A stretch of 64,000 nt of DNA from positions 12,222,660 through 12,286,659 of the forward strand of contig NC_092465.1 of assembly GCF_047495875.1 (NCBI RefSeq), given 5' to 3'. Both the position numbers and the translations under genes were made by a program. The stretch's first letter is position 1. Each line of letters begins with the position of its first letter. Origin of the DNA: Pithys albifrons albifrons. Its lineage: Eukaryota > Chordata > Aves > Passeriformes > Thamnophilidae. Below the pieces are notes generated by a model that was not told where the DNA came from, did no database searches, and saw only the letters and a list, made by a program, of their open reading frames with translations. Of the stretch, positions 59,895 through 64,000 are shown piece after piece.

Positions 59895-61312
59895 TCTCAG
59901 TCTCCTGGCTCCTGTGATGGGGGACTTCTGGGTGATGTGATGAGTCTTGGGCACAGCAATCACAAATGATGAAATCTTGGAGAATTAAGGAGGGGAGTCA
60001 GCAAAATGGCTGCCTTGGGCTTCCAGAGGGCACACTTTGACCTGTTTAGGAGGCTGACTGAGTCCCTTGGGAGGCATTTCTAAAGGGCAAAGGTGTCCAG
60101 GAGGGCTGGATATTCTTCAAGAAGGTAATCTTAACAGGTGCAGGAGCAGGCTGTCTCCATGTGCCAAAAGATGAGCCAGTGGGGAAGAAGACTGGCTCGG
60201 CTGGACAGAGCTTTGGTCTGGAGCTCAGGGAAAGGAGGAGAGTTTGTGACCTTTGGAAGAAGGAGCAGCAACTCAGGAGGACTATAGGGATGTTGTGAGG
60301 TTATGCAGGAAGAAAATTAGAGGGGCCAAATTCCAGACAGAACTTAATCTGGCTACTGCAGTGAAAGACAATAAACAGCAGCCAGAGGATAAGTAAGGAG
60401 AATCCCCATCCTTTATTGGATGCAATGGGAAACATAGTGACAAAGGATGAGGAAAAGGCTGAGGTACTTAATGTGTGAAGCAGATCATCCTGAGTGCCAT
60501 CTTGTGGCACATACAGGACAATCAGGGGACCAGACCCAGCCAACATGGGTTTGTGAGTGTCAGGTCCTGCTTGACTGACCTGATCTGTGACAAGTGTTGA
60601 TGTGCTAGAGAGTAGGAAGGCTCTACGGAGGGATATGGACAGGCTGGATGGATGGGCCAGGACCAATTGTGCAAGGTTCAACAAGATGAAGTCCTGCCAT
60701 TGAGTCACAATCTCATGCAGCACTACGGACTCAGAGCAGGGTGGCTGGAAAGCTGCACAAGAAAAAAGGACCTGGGGGTGCTGGTCAAAATCTCCCTGAA
60801 CCAACATGTGCCCAGGTGGCCAAGAAGGCGAATGTCACTGTGGCCTGTATCATCAATAGTGTGCCAGCAGGACCAGGGCAGTGATTGTTCCCCTGTGCTC
60901 AGCACTTATGAAAGGTCCGGAACATAAGCACTACAAGGGGTGGCTTAGGCAGCTGGGGATGTTTAGCCTGGAGAAAAACGCTCAAGGAAGACCTTATTGC
61001 TCTCTACAGCTACCTCAAGGGAGGTTGTAGTGAAGTGTTCTCTCCTCCCAAGTAACAAGGATAGGACAAGGGCTTCAGGTTGCACCAAGGGAGGTTTAGA
61101 AAGCAGGAAAAACATTTTCATGGAAAGGATTGTCAAGCATTGGAACAGGTTGCCCAGGGAAGTGGCTGAGTCACCATCACTAGAGGTATTTAAAAGACAT
61201 GGATGTGTCATTTATGGACATGGTTTTGTGGTGGACTTGTCAGTACTGGGTTAATAGTTGAACTTTATGATCTTAGGGGTCTTTTCCAACTTAAATGGTT
61301 CTATGGATTGTG
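59895..61312 (+). mobile_element. CR1 LINE, internally deleted (non-functional)
   Basis: Chicken-repeat-1 type non-LTR retrotransposon in plus orientation. Recognisable blocks in order: part of the endonuclease region ('CTGTGATGGGGGACTTC', near 59,912), the stretch before the reverse transcriptase (about 59,935-60,475), a short central piece ('CATGGGTTTGTGAGTGTCAGG', near 60,544), the stretch after the RT core (60,600-60,915) and the 3' UTR ('ATTGGAACAGGTTGCCCAGG' near 61,139, 'TCTTTTCCAACTTAAATGG' near 61,279). Junctions near 59,931, 60,475, 60,592 and 60,920 mark deletions; those at 60,475 and 60,592 remove most of the RT domain. No long ORF survives. The 168-codon minus-strand frame inside it (60,301-60,807) is antisense chance. 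Confidence 0.9.
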
Positions 61313-63940
61313 ATGTGTTCTTTAGGGATGACACTGCAGTGCATTGACAAGTGGGTGCTTATTTATTGAACCACCTGAAAGTGTCTCTTCCTTGTAGCTC
61401 CTTTGTCACTAAGTCCCTTGTTGTCTTCAGCCTCGTGATTGCTTCACAGATGGAGAATGAGGAATGGCTGAAATCCTTGGCTCAGAGGGCTTTGCTGGGC
61501 TCACCCCTACATTGGACTGGAGTTGCTGCCAGCCATTAAAGGTAGTTAGCAGATTCCTGGCAAGTGTGAAGGTTTGCTCAAAGCACTTGCAGCCTGTTCT
61601 CAATTTATTTCTCTGTCCTGAAGAGTCTGAGCTGCTGTTGATTTCTTCACAATCCAACACTGTAATCCCCCTCAAATGATTTTGTGACCCCCTTCCCTCC
61701 CACTGAGCCAAGGCACAGCTCAGGGCACATCAGCAGAGTTGCACTTCTGGACCAGGTGTCTTATCTCAATATGCTTGTTAAAGAATAAGGTGTTTTGGCT
61801 AAAACCCCCTGAGAAAGTGCAGCTCAGTTGATCTTGGAACTTAAGGTAAATATTTCCACTGCTTCTGATTGTGCAACCTAATTGCTTGTTTGTGCAACCC
61901 TCATGTACCCTCCCCAAGCAAATGTCACACACCCCTCTCCTCCCAACACATTTTTCCTGCTTTGCCTTTTCATGCACTTCCATGAAGCATGGAAAGGGCC
62001 TTCCCCAGTGACCTGGCCCCAGCCCTGGCAGGAGCCTGCTGGAGGAGACTCATTGCAGAAGTGCATGTAACACTGACCTCAGGGAGGAGAGGCCAGGCCA
62101 GACAAGAAATGGCCATCCCTTGCTGTGATGGGAAAAAAAGTCCTGCAAAGCTTTAGGGAAGTTGCTGGGGCAACAGAAGCATGGAAGTCAACCTGAGCAT
62201 GAGACTGGGATAGAGGATGCCTCTTTCCAGCACAGATTGGATGGTTGTGTGCTTGTTCAGGTCCAGAGAAAGGCCATCACTCATTGGATCCCCAGTCATG
62301 AATCCATTTGTGGGGAACACAGGATTATAGTCAATATATGCATGTAAAGGGCTGAGGAAGGTTGTTTCAGTAGCATGGCCAGTATCTGGGTACCCAGCTG
62401 TGCATGGCTTTCCTCTGCCAAGACTATGGGAGGATGATGACACCACTGCAGCTGTTGTGCCCCCTGGACTGCTGCAGCACAGGAGATGCTTACATGTTTC
62501 AGATTCTCCCTGGGGATCTGACTGCAGCCAAAGGTTTGGGAAATACTGGCCTGTTAATCCCAAGGCCCCTGTGCAATATTACTCCATTCTCCATGCCTCT
62601 TTGTCATAACTTGGCACCTACCAAACAGACCCAGCAAAGCCATTGCTTTCCAAAAAACTACTATTTATATCCAAACTCCAGAGCCAACCTATGAACCAGG
62701 AGCCAGTGACTCCTCTTTCTGCATGGCACAAGGCCAGTGGGAATGGCTGCTTGTTCCTTGAGGCAGGCAAGATGCACAGGGACAATACTCATGGGGTTCA
62801 ACCCACTGAGGGGCCCAGGGCTGGAGTGCTCAGCAGGAGAGAGTACTGGGACACAAGAAAAAGGCAAAGGCTTGTTTGGGAGTGGAGGAGACTGGGAGCA
62901 GCCGAGCGGACAGCGGAGAGGACAGCGAGGGCAGTGTAAACCAGACCGAGCTAACACGAGGCCGGGGGGATTACAGAGTGCCAGGGAAGCTGCTCACAAA
63001 CACATTGGGGACACAGCAACCCTCCAGAGCTGAGGGGTAATGAGTAATTAATAAGGAGAGGGATGACATTCATAATGACTCAAAAATGTCCGAGATAATG
63101 AACTCCTTTTCTTTAAATCCACCTTTAACAAGAAAGCTGAGGGAAAGGATTTAGATCAATTAAGAAGTAAAGAAAAGCAATCTTGTAAAAATAGCTATTG
63201 ACACAAGCAAGTGGGAGAACGGCTGAAAAGTCTTTCCATGGTGGTGTATAAAACAACTGTGTATGGCATAAAGACACTCATAAGTGACAGCAGGTAGAGT
63301 AGCAGACAAAGGGGAACTTCAGAATACATTTAACAAACATTGTGAATGTGACAGGGAGACTGGTGACACTGTCTGTCTTCTTGCTGATGAACTCTGGGGA
63401 CACCATGGTGGGGAGCAGCAGGAGGTAGGGACCACAGTCTACTCCTGTGGGACGCAGCAGCCCTCTGTGAGCATCACCAGCTACTACTGGAAAATGAATA
63501 TGCAGTGACCCTTAAATCAATGGCCCTGTTACCTTCAGACTACCAAAACTTAGGGGAGACAAAAGAGGCTGGAAACATTGGAGCTGCTCCTAAAACAGGT
63601 TCATTACCTCACTATTAGAAGAAATGTTTTTGTCTCCCTCTGACTGCCATGCAGCAGGACACTGGGATATTCTCTCCCTTGTCCTGGTGACCCAGCTTCT
63701 TAACACCATAACCCCATCTCCCTCCCTTGCTGAGGAATAACCCCTGTAAATTCCACTGTGCCTGGACCTGTCTCCTGGTCCCTCTGCTGGTGCCTTGGCT
63801 CAGGATCTGTCCTGCTTCCCCTGTGCCAAAATGCTCCCTCATGGCACAAGCTATGGCTGGCTCAGCATCTCTGAGTGGGTTGGTGCTTGGGACCAGAAGG
63901 GTTAAACGGATGGCTCTGTCACAGGGGCAGTTTCTTGACT
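61313..63940. other. Intergenic, no recognised gene
   Basis: Mixed composition. A CpG-richer patch lies at about 62,895-62,975, followed by an AT-rich stretch (63,040-63,300). Several frames of about 100 codons overlap on both strands, resemble no family I know and lack splice or start context. Confidence 0.55.
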
Positions 63941-63947
63941 GCTGGTC

Positions 63948-63955
63948 TATAAATA
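63948..63955 (+). promoter_or_regulatory. Candidate TATA box / MEF2 site at window end
   Basis: CTATAAATAG matches both the TATA box (TATAAATA) and the MEF2 consensus (YTAWWWWTAR). Initiator-like CCACTCATTTCC follows 31-40 nt downstream at about 63,980-63,991. The upstream 250 nt are GC-richer than the intergenic average. If real, a plus-strand gene starts at the edge of the window; its identity cannot be seen. Confidence 0.35.
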
Positions 63956-64000
63956 GGAGCTGGGTTTCTAATCTGCTTGCCACTCATTTCCACTCCCTGC

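Noticed and set aside
60301..60807. 168-codon minus-strand open frame
   Set aside because: It is antisense to the CR1 element; the recognisable coding logic is on the plus strand.
62153..62563. 136-codon minus-strand open frame
   Set aside because: No start context, homology or splice logic; overlapping frames of similar size exist on the other strand in this GC-richer region.
1..64000. CRISPR arrays, bacterial operons, insertion sequences, intact viral or toxin genes
   Set aside because: None seen; the window is ordinary vertebrate intron and exon DNA.

Overview
This is vertebrate nuclear DNA, most likely from a bird. The window has large AT-rich introns, GT-AG splice junctions and a degenerate CR1 retrotransposon in the avian style. 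There is no operon structure, and the many short open reading frames are chance. I cannot name the species.

Positions 1 to about 57,910 hold the 3' half of one plus-strand gene, CLASP2 (cytoplasmic linker-associated protein 2, a microtubule plus-end protein). I resolved 16 ordinary coding exons and one candidate 3-nt microexon. All are joined by GT-AG introns with compatible phases into one uninterrupted frame of 766 residues plus a stop; the first codon is split with an exon upstream of the window. It matches CLASP2 rather than CLASP1 in diagnostic places: the linker 'YNPYPY', the 'VPIDHSDLVADL' start of the last domain, and the tail 'TTNSNSSSSSDVSTHS'. The encoded part runs through the end of the Ser/Arg-rich linker, the TOG3 HEAT-repeat domain (window exons 2-7), a variable Ser-rich linker with a 117-nt in-frame cassette exon (exons 8-11), and the C-terminal TOG-like, CLIP-interacting domain (exons 12-16). 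The TAA stop ends at 53,904. A 3' UTR of about 4 kb probably ends at a canonical AATAAA at 57,886.

Positions 57,911 to 64,000 are downstream intergenic DNA. They contain a CR1 LINE skeleton (about 59,895-61,312) with internal deletions that remove most of the reverse transcriptase core, a small CpG-richer patch (about 62,895-62,975), and at the very end a TATAAATA / MEF2-like element that could be a promoter for a gene beyond the window.

I found no new multi-gene system. The most interesting features concern splicing of CLASP2: (1) a 3-nt microexon, AGA, at 10,621-10,623, which supplies exactly the Arg expected between '...HSK' and 'VFSM...' and has a UGC-rich upstream flank like those of SRRM4-regulated neural microexons; (2) a NAGNAG tandem acceptor at the start of the C-terminal domain; (3) the 117-nt cassette exon behind a pyrimidine tract of almost 60 nt. 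Protein comparisons are from memory of mammalian CLASP1/2; no alignment or database search was run.
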